NCBI GenBank assembly: GCA_042090735.1
Contig: JBELIU010000098.1
Coordinates: 1-9,667 of the forward strand
From: Novosphingopyxis sp042090735
GTDB lineage: Bacteria > Pseudomonadota > Alphaproteobacteria > Sphingomonadales > Sphingomonadaceae
DNA length: 9,667 bases
Direction: 5' to 3'
In this document: in pieces, positions 1-6,961 of the stretch
Layout of the letters: every line of letters begins with the position of its first letter
How positions within the stretch are numbered: the stretch's first letter is position 1
Position numbers and translations under genes: made by a program
Notes under the pieces: generated by a model
The model's input: the letters and a program-made list of their open reading frames with translations, nothing else
Told to the model about the DNA's origin: nothing
Database searches by the model: none

Positions 1-1631
1 ATCAGAGTCGCGAAGTCCCCGGCAAGCTCGGGTTGCAGCGTGGGCACCTGACCCGCCATCACCTGGCCGTTGCCGCCATCGATGGTGATCACGTCGTCTT
101 CGTCGAAGGTCCGTCCACTGGCGGTCAGCGTCTTGGCCTTCGCGTCGATCCGGACCTCGCCCGCGCCGGACACGCAGGGGCGTCCCATGCCGCGTGCGAC
201 CACGGCGGCGTGGCTGGTCATGCCGCCGCGTGCCGTCAGGATGCCGGCGGCCGCGTGCATGCCGTGAATATCCTCCGGGCTCGTCTCGACGCGCACCAGG
301 ATCACGCTTTCGCCGTTCGCCGCACGCCGCTCCGCCGTATCGGCATCGAAGCAGATCGTGCCCGACGCCGCGCCGGGCGAAGCCGGAAGGCCGCGCGCCA
401 CCACATCGCGCGGCGCATCGGGATCGAGCGTGGGGTGCAAGAGCTGGTCGAGCTGCATCGGATCGATCCGCGCGATCGCCGCCTTGCGGTCCACCAGTCC
501 CTCGGCGGCCATGTCGACCGCGATCTTGAGCGCCGCCTTCGCGGTGCGCTTGCCGGTGCGCGTCTGCAGCATCCACAGCTGCCCACGCTCGACCGTGAAT
601 TCGATGTCCTGCATGTCCTTATAGTGCTGTTCCAGCGTCTCGAAGACGGCAGTCAGCTCCTCGAACGTGTCAGGCATCGACTTCTCGAGGCTGAGGGGCT
701 TGGCGCCCGCTTCCTCGCGCGCAGCCTTGGTGAGATATTGCGGGGTGCGGATGCCCGCGACCACATCCTCGCCCTGCGCGTTGATGAGGTACTCGCCGTA
801 ATAGGTATGTTCGCCGGTCGACGGATCGCGCGTGAAAGCGACGCCGGTAGCGCTCGTTTCGCCCATATTGCCGAACACCATCGCCTGCACGTTAACAGCG
901 GTGCCGATGTCGTGCGGGATGTCGTTGATGCGGCGGTAGACGCGCGCGCGCTCCACGTTCCAGCTGCCGAACACCGCGGCGATCGCACCGTTCAGCTGTT
1001 CGTTCACGTCCGTCGGGAAGGGCTGGTCATGCTCCTCGGCCACGATCGCCTTGAACTGCGCCACCAGCGCGCGCCAGTCGGCGGCGGTCATGTCGGTGTC
1101 GTTGAAGTAGCCCTTGTCTTCCTTGGCGATCTCCAGCGCTTCCTCGAACAGGCCATGGTCGAGGCCGAGTACCACGTCGGAGTACATCTGAATGAACCGG
1201 CGGTAGCTGTCCCAGGCGAAGCGCTCGTCTTCGGAGATCGCTGCCAGCCCTTCGACGGTGTCGTCGTTGAGGCCCAGGTTCAGCACCGTGTCCATCATGC
1301 CCGGCATGGAGATGCGCGCGCCGGAGCGCACCGAGACGAGCAGCGGGTTCGATGCGTCGCCGAAGCCCTTTCCCGTCACGCCCTCGATATGGGCGATGCC
1401 GTTGGCCACTTCGGCCAGCAGGCTTTCGGGCAGCGTCTCGCCCTCATCGTAGAAGCGGGCGCACATGTCGGTGCTGATGGTGAAGCCCGGGGGCACCGGC
1501 AGGCCGATGGAGGCCATCTCCGCGAGGTTTGCGCCCTTGCCGCCGAGCAGTGCCTTGTCGCCGGTGCCACCCTCGGCCACGCCGCCTCCGAAGCGATACA
1601 CATAGCGCTCGGTGCTGGTCTGGTCGGTCAT
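1..1631 (-). CDS. ppdK: Pyruvate, phosphate dikinase (PPDK), N-terminal part; 3' end outside window
   Basis: PPDK interconverts pyruvate + ATP + Pi and phosphoenolpyruvate + AMP + PPi in the cytoplasm, through a phosphohistidine carried on a swivelling domain. The 543 visible residues begin MTDQTSTERYVYRFGGG. They include the ATP-grasp nucleotide-binding signatures GGKGANLAEM (about 30-39), VRSGARISMPGMMD (101-114), GNMGETSATGVAFTRDPSTGE in the middle, and LQTRTGKRTAK (about 355-365). The phosphohistidine motif GGMTSHAAVVARG follows, with the catalytic histidine at residue 474. The frame is open to the left edge; the C-terminal PEP/pyruvate-binding TIM barrel (family total about 870-890 residues) lies outside. 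The ATG at 1629-1631 is chosen because AAAGGAG (1639-1645) sits 7 bases upstream and the N-terminus matches the family. It lies 94 bases downstream of glyS on the same strand and may be co-transcribed with it. Identification is by recognised motifs and is very secure. Confidence 0.97.
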   Translation of the reverse strand, partial: MTDQTSTERYVYRFGGGVAEGGTGDKALLGGKGANLAEMASIGLPVPPGFTISTDMCARFYDEGETLPESLLAEVANGIAHIEGVTGKGFGDASNPLLVSVRSGARISMPGMMDTVLNLGLNDDTVEGLAAISEDERFAWDSYRRFIQMYSDVVLGLDHGLFEEALEIAKEDKGYFNDTDMTAADWRALVAQFKAIVAEEHDQPFPTDVNEQLNGAIAAVFGSWNVERARVYRRINDIPHDIGTAVNVQAMVFGNMGETSATGVAFTRDPSTGEHTYYGEYLINAQGEDVVAGIRTPQYLTKAAREEAGAKPLSLEKSMPDTFEELTAVFETLEQHYKDMQDIEFTVERGQLWMLQTRTGKRTAKAALKIAVDMAAEGLVDRKAAIARIDPMQLDQLLHPTLDPDAPRDVVARGLPASPGAASGTICFDADTAERRAANGESVILVRVETSPEDIHGMHAAAGILTARGGMTSHAAVVARGMGRPCVSGAGEVRIDAKAKTLTASGRTFDEDDVITIDGGNGQVMAGQVPTLQPELAGDFATL

Positions 1632-1677
1632 TGGGCTGCTCCTTTGGAGTCTCTGCTAGGTTGGTCGGGACGGCGCT

Positions 1678-1695
1678 GCTTCACACGCTTCACAC
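1678..1695. repeat. Tandem 9-base direct repeat upstream of ppdK
   Basis: Two perfect abutting copies of GCTTCACAC (GTGTGAAGC on the coding strand of ppdK) lie in the 94-base glyS-ppdK spacer, about 47-64 bases upstream of the ppdK start codon. No convincing terminator or -35/-10 pair was seen in this spacer. The repeat could be an operator half-site pair or chance; only its presence is certain. Confidence 0.5.
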
Positions 1696-1725
1696 TGTCC
1701 TGGGGGAGAAACTGGCTGGCGGTCG

Positions 1726-3846
1726 TCATGCTTCGATCCGCCCGAAATCGGCGACCTGGTTCACCGCAGTGCGGAAGCGCGCGAGCAAGGCGAGGCGCGC
1801 GGCGCGCTTGGTCTCGTCCTCGTCGTTCACCGTCACCTCCTCGAAAAACCGGTCGATCGGATCGCGCAAGGATGCGAGCGCGGCCATCGCGCCCTCGAAA
1901 TCCTCCGCCTCGACAGCGGCGCGAGCCCGCGGCTCGGCCTCTGCCAGCGAATCGATCAGGGCCTTTTCCGCATTTTCAGGCGTGTAGGACAGGTTTTTCT
2001 GATCCGCTGCAGCCTCAGCAGCGCCTTCCTTCTTCAGGATATTGGCCGCGCGCTTGTAACCGGCGATCAGGTCCGTGCCCTCCGTCGTCTCGACGAACGC
2101 CTGCAACGCTTTCACGCGGGCGAGCAGACGGACAAGATCGTCCTCCCCGCCGAGCGCGAACACCGCGTCGATGAGGTCATGACGGACGCCTGCCTCGCGC
2201 TGCTGAACTTTCAGGCGGTCCGCGAAGAAATCCTGAAGATCATCCCACCATTCCGTTCGGGCTGAGCTTGTCGAAGCTCCGCCTTTCTCACCGATGGAAG
2301 ACAGCCCTTCGACAAGCTCAGGGCGAACGGTGTGGAGTGGGAAGCGTAGACCGTTGTCCAAAACCAAACGGATAAAGGCCAAGGCGGCGCGCCGAAGCGC
2401 GAAAGGATCCTTTGATCCGGTCGGCTTATCCCCGATCAGGAAAAACGCCGCCAGCGTATCCAGCTTGTCCGCCAAGCTCACCGCCACCGTCACCGGCGCG
2501 GAGGGCACGTCGTCGCTCTGCCCAACCGGCTTGTAGTGATCTCGAATCGCATCGGCAATTCGCTGGTCCAGACCTTCGGCCGCGGCATAGTAACCTCCCA
2601 TCAGGCCTTGGAGTTCGGGGAATTCGCCGACCATCTCCGTCACCAGATCGGCCTTGCACAGCCGTGACGCTTGCTCGGCAAGATCGGCCAAATCCTCCCC
2701 GTTCCGGGGAGGAACAATGCCCTCTTCCACCAGCCAACGGGCGAGTTTGGCCACGCGGTCCACCTTGTCGGCGACGGTGCCCAGCTTCTCGTGGAAGACG
2801 ATGTCTTTCAGCTTCTCCGCATGCACCGCGAGCGGCGTCTTGCGGTCCAGATCCCAGAAGAACTTGGCGTCCGAAAGCCGCGCGGCAAGCACCTTTTCAT
2901 TGCCCGCCACCAGCGCCGCGCCGCCGTCCGTCGCCTCGATATTCGCGGTGCAGACGAAGGCGCTGGCGAGTCGCCCCTCCCCATCCTCGCAGACGAAATA
3001 TTTCTGGTTTACGCGCGCGGTCAGCTGGATCACCTCCTGCGGCACATCCAGAAACGCTGCGTCGAACCGGCCGAGCAGCGGCACCGGCCATTCGGTAAGA
3101 CCGGCATTTTCCACCACCAGCCCTTCGTCCGCAACCAACGAAAGCCCCGCGTCCGCCGCCGCCTTCGCCGCGCCGTCCCGCACGATGGACTCGCGCTCTT
3201 CGTGATCGACGATGACATGGCCCGCGCGCAGCTTAACCGCATAATCGTCAGCATCGCCGATGGTGATATCGCCGCGATGATGGAAGCGATGGCCGAGCGT
3301 CACCGCGCCGGACGTCACGCCGTGCACATCGCATGCTACAATTCGATCGCCGAACAAGGCGACAATACCTGAGAGCGGACGCACCCAGCGTAGGGACTCG
3401 GTGCTCTGAGAGGCAGCGCCCCATCGCATCGATTTGGGCCAGGAGAAGTCGCGGATGATCGCCGGAATCGCCTCGGCCAGAACGTCGCGCGTGGCGCGGC
3501 CAGGCGTTTCGATCACCGCGAACAGGACGGCGTTGCCCTTCTTGTCCTCCCGCTCGATCAGTTGATCGCGCGTGAGGCCGGTGGAGCGCAAAAAGCCCTC
3601 GATCGCCTTGTCCGGCGCATCAGCCCGCGGACCTTTGCGCTCTTCGGAAACCGCCTGCGTTTCGTCCGCCAAGTCCTTGGCAATCAAAGCCAATCGCCGC
3701 GGCGTCGAATAGACGGTGATGCCGGATGCATTCAGTCCCGCCTCACCCATTTTCGCGCGGAACAGCTTCTCCAACTCCGCGCGCGCACCCTTCTGCATGC
3801 GCGCCGGAATTTCCTCCGATCTCAGTTCGAGCAGGAAATCGGTCAT
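1726..3846 (-). CDS. glyS: Glycyl-tRNA synthetase beta subunit, with in-frame repeat insertion
   Basis: This is the beta subunit of the bacterial alpha2beta2 glycyl-tRNA synthetase; it supplies tRNA recognition for the catalytic alpha subunit. The product is 706 residues (E. coli GlyS is 689). Family signatures in order: N-terminal MTDFLLELRSEEIPARM; PKSMRWG (137-143); ENAGLTEWPVPLLG (246-259); ARVNQKYF (277-284); the HD-like region with CKADLVTEMVGEFPELQG (397-414); DKLDTLAAFFLIGDKPTGSK and DPFALRRAAL (about 460-489); and the C-terminal helical anticodon-binding-like domain with DPIDRFFEEVTVND. The ATG at 3844-3846 is preferred over an upstream start at 3912 because it begins the conserved N-terminus and overlaps the glyQ stop in an ATGA junction, which suggests translational coupling. 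The oddity is residues about 506-532, encoded by a palindromic repeat (see the repeat entry). They lie between the conserved HD-like region and ADRLKVQQREAGVRHD. Without them the protein is about 680 residues. The frame is intact, so the gene is probably functional. Confidence 0.97.
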   Translation of the reverse strand: MTDFLLELRSEEIPARMQKGARAELEKLFRAKMGEAGLNASGITVYSTPRRLALIAKDLADETQAVSEERKGPRADAPDKAIEGFLRSTGLTRDQLIEREDKKGNAVLFAVIETPGRATRDVLAEAIPAIIRDFSWPKSMRWGAASQSTESLRWVRPLSGIVALFGDRIVACDVHGVTSGAVTLGHRFHHRGDITIGDADDYAVKLRAGHVIVDHEERESIVRDGAAKAAADAGLSLVADEGLVVENAGLTEWPVPLLGRFDAAFLDVPQEVIQLTARVNQKYFVCEDGEGRLASAFVCTANIEATDGGAALVAGNEKVLAARLSDAKFFWDLDRKTPLAVHAEKLKDIVFHEKLGTVADKVDRVAKLARWLVEEGIVPPRNGEDLADLAEQASRLCKADLVTEMVGEFPELQGLMGGYYAAAEGLDQRIADAIRDHYKPVGQSDDVPSAPVTVAVSLADKLDTLAAFFLIGDKPTGSKDPFALRRAALAFIRLVLDNGLRFPLHTVRPELVEGLSSIGEKGGASTSSARTEWWDDLQDFFADRLKVQQREAGVRHDLIDAVFALGGEDDLVRLLARVKALQAFVETTEGTDLIAGYKRAANILKKEGAAEAAADQKNLSYTPENAEKALIDSLAEAEPRARAAVEAEDFEGAMAALASLRDPIDRFFEEVTVNDEDETKRAARLALLARFRTAVNQVADFGRIEA
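2253..2330. repeat. 78-base inverted-repeat (REP/RPE-like) element inside glyS
   Basis: Two 24-base arms form an inverted repeat matching at 22 of 24 positions: 2253-2276 (core CTGAGCTTGTCGAAG) and 2307-2330 (core CTTCGACAAGCTCAG). They are separated by 30 bases. The total length is 78 bases, exactly 26 codons, so the glyS frame is kept. On the glyS strand it encodes VRPELVEG, a linker (LSSIGEKGGA) and STSSARTE. I recall this arm sequence and its PELVEG/STSSARTE translations as a frequent dispersed repeat in sphingomonads and some other Proteobacteria; that is memory, not a search. The element resembles, in concept, Rickettsia palindromic elements, which also insert in frame within genes. No second copy was seen in this window. 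Confidence 0.88.
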
Positions 3847-4754
3847 GCCACGCTCCAGTCGGGATAGCGCGCCGTCCAATCGGGCGTGTGCCGCTCGATA
3901 TGCGCCTCGCACGCGCCTTTCGCCAGATCGCGGACGCGGCCCATATAGGCGGCCCGTTCGGCGACCGAGATGACGCCGCGGGCCTGCAACAGGTTGAACA
4001 CATGGCTGGCTTTCACCGCCTGCTCATAGGCCGGGATGGGCAGTTTGGCGTTGAGGCAGTTCTCGCTCTCCGCCGTCGCCTTGCGGAACAGATCGAACAG
4101 CGCCTCGGTATCGGCATGTTCGAAATTCCAGGCGCTCATCTGCTTCTCATTTTCCAGGAAGACATCGCCGTAAGTCACCCCGTGGCCGTTGAAATCCAGA
4201 TCGTAGACGCTGTCGACGCCCTGGATATACATGGCCAGCCGCTCCAACCCGTAGGTCAGTTCGCCGGAAACCGGCTTGCAATCATAGCCGCCCATTTGCT
4301 GGAAATAGGTGAACTGCGTCACTTCCATCCCATCGCACCAGACTTCCCAGCCCAGGCCCCATGCGCCCAGCGTCGGGCTTTCCCAGTCATCCTCCACGAA
4401 GCGGATATCGTGAACGAGCGGGTCGATGCCGATCGCGATCAGACTGTCGAGATAAAGCTGCTGCAGATTTTCCGGCGAAGGCTTCAGGATCACCTGATAC
4501 TGGTAATAATGCTGCAGCCGGTTGGGGTTTTCGCCATAGCGCCCGTCAGTCGGGCGGCGGCAGGGCTGCACGAAGGCGGCGCGCCACGGGTCCGGCCCCA
4601 GCGCGCGCAATGTGGTCGCGGTATGGAAAGTGCCCGCGCCCATTTCCAGATCATAAGGTTGCAGGATCAGACAGCCCTGCGCGCTCCAGTAATTGTGGAG
4701 CGTCAGGATCATCTCCTGGAAGCATAGCGGCTTTTCGGGCGGCGTAGCGGCCAC
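3843..4754 (-). CDS. glyQ: Glycyl-tRNA synthetase alpha subunit (class II catalytic subunit)
   Basis: This is the catalytic alpha subunit of alpha2beta2 glycyl-tRNA synthetase, which activates glycine with ATP and charges tRNA-Gly in the cytoplasm. The product is 303 residues from the chosen start, the same length as E. coli GlyQ. Recognised segments: FQEMILTLHNYWSAQGC near the N-terminus, LQPYDLEMGAGTFH, the class II motif 2 region with RRPTDGRYGENPNRLQHYYQ, DIRFVEDDWESPTLGAWGLG, EVTQFTYFQQMGG, and motif 3 GELTYGLERLAMYIQG. The start is a GTG at 4752-4754: it gives VAATPPEKPLCFQEM, places about 12 residues before the conserved FQ, and has AAAGGA five bases upstream. The only ATG starts in frame are far upstream (4916, which adds an unconserved extension) or inside the conserved helix. 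The stop overlaps the glyS ATG by 4 bases. The gene is divergent from the TraB/GumN gene at 4968. Confidence 0.96.
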   Translation of the reverse strand: MAATPPEKPLCFQEMILTLHNYWSAQGCLILQPYDLEMGAGTFHTATTLRALGPDPWRAAFVQPCRRPTDGRYGENPNRLQHYYQYQVILKPSPENLQQLYLDSLIAIGIDPLVHDIRFVEDDWESPTLGAWGLGWEVWCDGMEVTQFTYFQQMGGYDCKPVSGELTYGLERLAMYIQGVDSVYDLDFNGHGVTYGDVFLENEKQMSAWNFEHADTEALFDLFRKATAESENCLNAKLPIPAYEQAVKASHVFNLLQARGVISVAERAAYMGRVRDLAKGACEAHIERHTPDWTARYPDWSVA

Positions 4755-4759
4755 GGCTT

Positions 4760-4765
4760 TCCTTT
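4760..4765 (-). promoter_or_regulatory. Ribosome binding site supporting the GTG start of glyQ
   Basis: On the minus strand AAAGGA lies five bases before the GTG at 4752-4754. This, together with the conserved GlyQ length, decides the start codon. An ATG alternative with comparable spacing is absent. Confidence 0.6.
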
Positions 4766-4791
4766 CGCACGCGCGAGATGGATGACGGCGC

Positions 4792-4803
4792 CCGCCTTGG
4801 CGG
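4792..4803. repeat. Short perfect hairpin in the glyQ leader region
   Basis: CCGCC-TT-GGCGG is a perfect 5-base inverted repeat with a 2-base centre, about 40 bases upstream of the glyQ GTG. No U-tract follows it on either strand, so it is not a typical terminator. It may be a leader hairpin or chance in GC-rich DNA. Confidence 0.35.
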
Positions 4804-4874
4804 ATGGCCCGGTGACGGTCAAGCCGGGGTAAAGGCTCCGCGCAGTCTCGCTCGTTTAGTATCTGGCTCTTGCT

Positions 4875-4907
4875 GAGGAATTTTCCTCTTCGGGAAGAAA
4901 CGAAGAG
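4875..4907. repeat. Cluster of overlapping inverted repeats in the glyQ/TraB divergent spacer
   Basis: Three inverted repeats overlap within 33 bases: GAGGAA-tt-TTCCTC (4875-4888), TCTTC-gg-GAAGA (4887-4898) and CTCTTCG-8 bases-CGAAGAG (4886-4892 with 4901-4907, seven perfect pairs). They lie 60-93 bases upstream of the first TraB/GumN ATG and share arms, so they could act as mutually exclusive RNA hairpins or as a protein-binding site. I could not assign a convincing -35/-10 pair for either divergent gene in the 213-base spacer (4755-4967). Confidence 0.5.
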
Positions 4908-4967
4908 ATATCGCAACCGGTAAACCCCATCCCTATCTTTCAGAAGCTATTTTGAGGAGCCCGTTCC

Positions 4968-5924
4968 ATGACCTTCGCCAACTTCCGCAAATCCGCTCTG
5001 GCCGGCGCTCTGGGCCTTGGCCTGATCGGCTTTGGCTCGGCCAATGCGCAGGAGGCTGTGCAGCCTGGCGCGGCAGCGGCTCAGGGAGAGGCCGCCCCGG
5101 CCAGCGCGCCCGTAACGGTGCAGGCCGATCCGGCCTTGTGGCTGGTGGAGGATGAGGACACGAAGATCTATCTCTTCGGCACGGTTCACATGTTGAAGCC
5201 GGGGATCGATTGGTTTGCCGGGCCGGTGAAGGCTGCTTGGGATGCAAGCGACAGCGCTGTTTTCGAAGTGATACCTGGCGACGATCAGGCAGCGACCGTG
5301 GCCACGTTCCAGCGGCTCGGCACCGATCAGACGGGCGTAAAGCTGCGCGACCGGCTGGAGGGTGAGGACCGCAGCCAGTACGAGGCCGCGCTCACCAGCT
5401 TTGGCGTCCCCTACCCCACTTTCGACAGCTTCGAGCCGTGGCTGGCGACGATGAACCTGTCGCTGCTGGGCTTTGCCAAGGCAGGGTTCGATCCCAATAG
5501 TGGTGTCGAAAGCATCCTGCAGGCCAAGGCGAAGGCCGCGGCCAAGCCGATGATCGGGCTGGAAACCATCGAGGAACAGCTCGGCTTCCTCGACAGCCTG
5601 CCGATGACGAGCCAGGTGAAATGGCTGAACGAAACAGTCGACACGCTGCCCGAAGCGGACGAGGCGATGGACGAGATGGTGTCCGACTGGGCGGCGGGCG
5701 AGCCGGAGAAGCTGGCCGAGCTGCTCAATGAGGGCATGAACGATCCGCTGCTGCGCAAGGCGATGCTGACGCAGCGCAACGAGAATTGGGCAAAGTGGAT
5801 CGACCGGCGGCTGGAACAGCCCGGCACCGTGTTCCTCGCGGTCGGCTCCGGACATCTTGCAGGCGACGGCAGCGTGCAGGACCAGCTGAAGCGCTATGGG
5901 CTGAATGCCGTGCGGGTGGAGTGA
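4968..5924 (+). CDS. TraB/GumN-family protein, predicted periplasmic
   Basis: The product is 318 residues. Residues 1-27 look like a Sec signal peptide: FRK, then a hydrophobic A/G/L stretch, and an ANA cleavage site before QEA. An Ala/Pro/Gln-rich linker runs to about residue 53. The TraB/GumN (TIKI-like) domain follows: ALWLVEDEDTKIYLFGTVHML (56-76, with GTVH at 71-74), an acidic residue in VFEVI (E100), SGVES (178-182), GLETIEEQ (197-204), QRNENWA (269-275) and VGSGHL (292-297). The two GxxH motifs plus conserved acidic residues are the proposed metal-binding features of the family, which contains the Wnt-cleaving TIKI metalloproteases; bacterial members are largely uncharacterised. GAGGAG at 4954-4959 lies 8 bases before the ATG. 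The next gene is a paralogue. Activity and substrate are unknown; family assignment is confident, protease function is inference. Confidence 0.9.
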   Translation: MTFANFRKSALAGALGLGLIGFGSANAQEAVQPGAAAAQGEAAPASAPVTVQADPALWLVEDEDTKIYLFGTVHMLKPGIDWFAGPVKAAWDASDSAVFEVIPGDDQAATVATFQRLGTDQTGVKLRDRLEGEDRSQYEAALTSFGVPYPTFDSFEPWLATMNLSLLGFAKAGFDPNSGVESILQAKAKAAAKPMIGLETIEEQLGFLDSLPMTSQVKWLNETVDTLPEADEAMDEMVSDWAAGEPEKLAELLNEGMNDPLLRKAMLTQRNENWAKWIDRRLEQPGTVFLAVGSGHLAGDGSVQDQLKRYGLNAVRVE

Positions 5925-5940
5925 GTTTTTCTCACTTTTA
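5918..5940 (+). terminator. Possible weak rho-independent terminator over the first TraB/GumN stop codon
   Basis: AGTGAG-TTTTT-CTCACT (5920-5936) forms a six-pair stem with a 5-base loop, extendable by two G-U pairs, and is followed by TTTA. The TGA stop (5922-5924) is inside the 5' arm. The stem is short and the T-tract brief, so read-through into the next gene is likely; it may instead only protect the 3' end of the mRNA. Confidence 0.35.
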
Positions 5941-5987
5941 CAGGCAAACCGCGCCCTTTGCTTTTGCTTAAGCCTCGCCCAGCATAA

Positions 5988-6890
5988 ATGCAGGCCATGC
6001 GCTTCCTCCTGACCCTCCTTTCGCTGTTTGCGCTCTATGGCTGTTCCGAGCCTGCGCCGAGCTATGATGTCGATGCCAATGCCAGGCCCGCGCTTTGGGC
6101 GGTGGAGGGCGCGGACGGTGCGCCGCAGGCTTATCTGTTCGGCACCGTCCATCTTCTCCCCGATGGCGTCAAATGGCAGAGCAAGGCGCTGGACGGAGCG
6201 ATGGACCGATCCGATGCGCTCGTGATCGAGGTGCTGGGCGCGGACGATCCACAGAAACTGGCCGGTGCGTTCAAGGCCCTCGCCTTTTCGCCGGACCTAC
6301 CCCCGGTCGAGGCGCGGCTGCCCGCCGATCTGAAGCCGGAACTGGAGCAGGCCAAGGACGGCATCGGCCTTGCCCGCATGATGCTCGACGGCATGGAAAG
6401 CTGGGCGGCGGCGTTGACGCTGGCGTCCGCACAGCATGAGAAGCTGGGGCTGGACCGCGCGGACGGCGTGGAGACGGTGGTCGAGGCGCGATTCAAGAAA
6501 GCCGACAAGCCGATTCGCGGCCTGGAAACAATGGAAGAGCAGCTAGGCGCCTTCGACACGCTGCCCGAGGCTGAACAGCGGCAGATGCTGAAGGATGTGG
6601 TGTCCGACACATCGGATGCGCGCGCCGAGTTCGAGAAACTGCTGCAAGCCTGGGCCAGCGGCGACGAGGCGGGGCTCGTGCAAGCTTCGCAGGGCGGCAT
6701 GATGGATACGCCGCGCATCCGTGAGGCCGTGCTGGTGGCGCGCAACCGCGTCTGGGCGGACCGGCTGGACAGCATTCTCAAGAAAGGCGAGCGACCGTTC
6801 GTCGCGGTCGGAGCGGGACATCTGGTGGGGCCGGACAATGTACGCGAGTTTCTGGCGGCCAAGGGGTACAAGGTGGTCCGGGTGCAGTGA
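5988..6890 (+). CDS. TraB/GumN-family lipoprotein
   Basis: The product is 300 residues. The N-terminus MRFLLTLLSLFALYGCSEP is a type II signal peptide with lipobox LYGC and acylation site Cys19. Serine at +2 suggests outer-membrane sorting by the usual Lol rule, although that rule is not tested in this group. The TraB/GumN domain: ALWAVEGADGAPQAYLFGTVHLL (GTVH at 52-55), E81, DGVETVVEA (159-167), GLETMEEQ (178-185), ARNRVWADRL (251-260), VAVGAGHLVG (272-281). It is clearly a paralogue of the preceding gene, sharing all motifs and the ending VRV, which implies tandem duplication. Two close ATGs (5988 and 5997) are possible starts; neither has a strong Shine-Dalgarno, and the second gives M-R-F directly before the hydrophobic segment. 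The 63-base gap may allow co-transcription. The substrate is unknown. Confidence 0.88.
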   Translation: MQAMRFLLTLLSLFALYGCSEPAPSYDVDANARPALWAVEGADGAPQAYLFGTVHLLPDGVKWQSKALDGAMDRSDALVIEVLGADDPQKLAGAFKALAFSPDLPPVEARLPADLKPELEQAKDGIGLARMMLDGMESWAAALTLASAQHEKLGLDRADGVETVVEARFKKADKPIRGLETMEEQLGAFDTLPEAEQRQMLKDVVSDTSDARAEFEKLLQAWASGDEAGLVQASQGGMMDTPRIREAVLVARNRVWADRLDSILKKGERPFVAVGAGHLVGPDNVREFLAAKGYKVVRVQ

Positions 6891-6906
6891 GCGATTCCTC
6901 ACCTGC
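6884..6906 (+). other. Hairpin over the second TraB/GumN stop codon
   Basis: GTGAG (6887-6891) pairs with CTCAC (6898-6902) across a 6-base loop. With one bulged C, GCA (6884-6886) can also pair with TGC (6904-6906). The TGA stop (6888-6890) lies in the 5' arm, exactly as at the preceding paralogue. No T-tract follows, so it is not a canonical terminator. Confidence 0.4.
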
Positions 6907-6961
6907 CCGAAGCCGATCGCGCGGAGCGTGTCGAAATGCCGGATTGTTAGCAGGCCGGGAA

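Noticed and set aside
1645..1652. GANTC (CcrM-type) methylation site GAGTC just upstream of ppdK
   Set aside because: A single five-base site is expected by chance and carries no evidence of regulation here.
33..2174. 713-codon open frame on the plus strand opposite ppdK and the end of glyS
   Set aside because: The minus strand carries unmistakable PPDK and GlyS motifs over the same bases. The plus frame gives an Arg/His/Ala-rich product with no recognisable domain and crosses two genes plus their spacer. It is a by-product of high third-position GC.
3847..3912. Longer glyS starting at 3912
   Set aside because: The extra 22 residues overlap the glyQ coding end, are unlike GlyS N-termini, and the ATGA junction at 3843-3846 gives a better start.
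3726..4727. 333-codon plus-strand open frame opposite glyQ
   Set aside because: It lies antisense to the highly conserved GlyQ sequence, has no family-like motif and no convincing ribosome binding site.
4794..4822. glyQ promoter with TTGACC (4817-4822, minus strand)
   Set aside because: The -35 is good, but the hexamer 17 bases downstream is CAAGGC, which is not an acceptable -10.
4755..4916. Longer glyQ starting at an ATG at 4916
   Set aside because: The extension is Arg-rich and unconserved and would use the whole divergent spacer; the GTG at 4754 gives exactly the usual GlyQ length and has a ribosome binding site.
5958..5988. Promoter for the lipoprotein gene: TTGCTT (5958-5963) with CATAAA (5983-5988)
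   Set aside because: The spacing is 19 bases and the -10 would overlap the first ATG, requiring an almost leaderless message from the second ATG. The match is too weak to call.
4947..6152. 401-codon minus-strand open frame opposite the TraB/GumN genes
   Set aside because: It runs across two genes and their spacer, antisense to clear signal peptides and TraB motifs; its composition is typical of a GC shadow.
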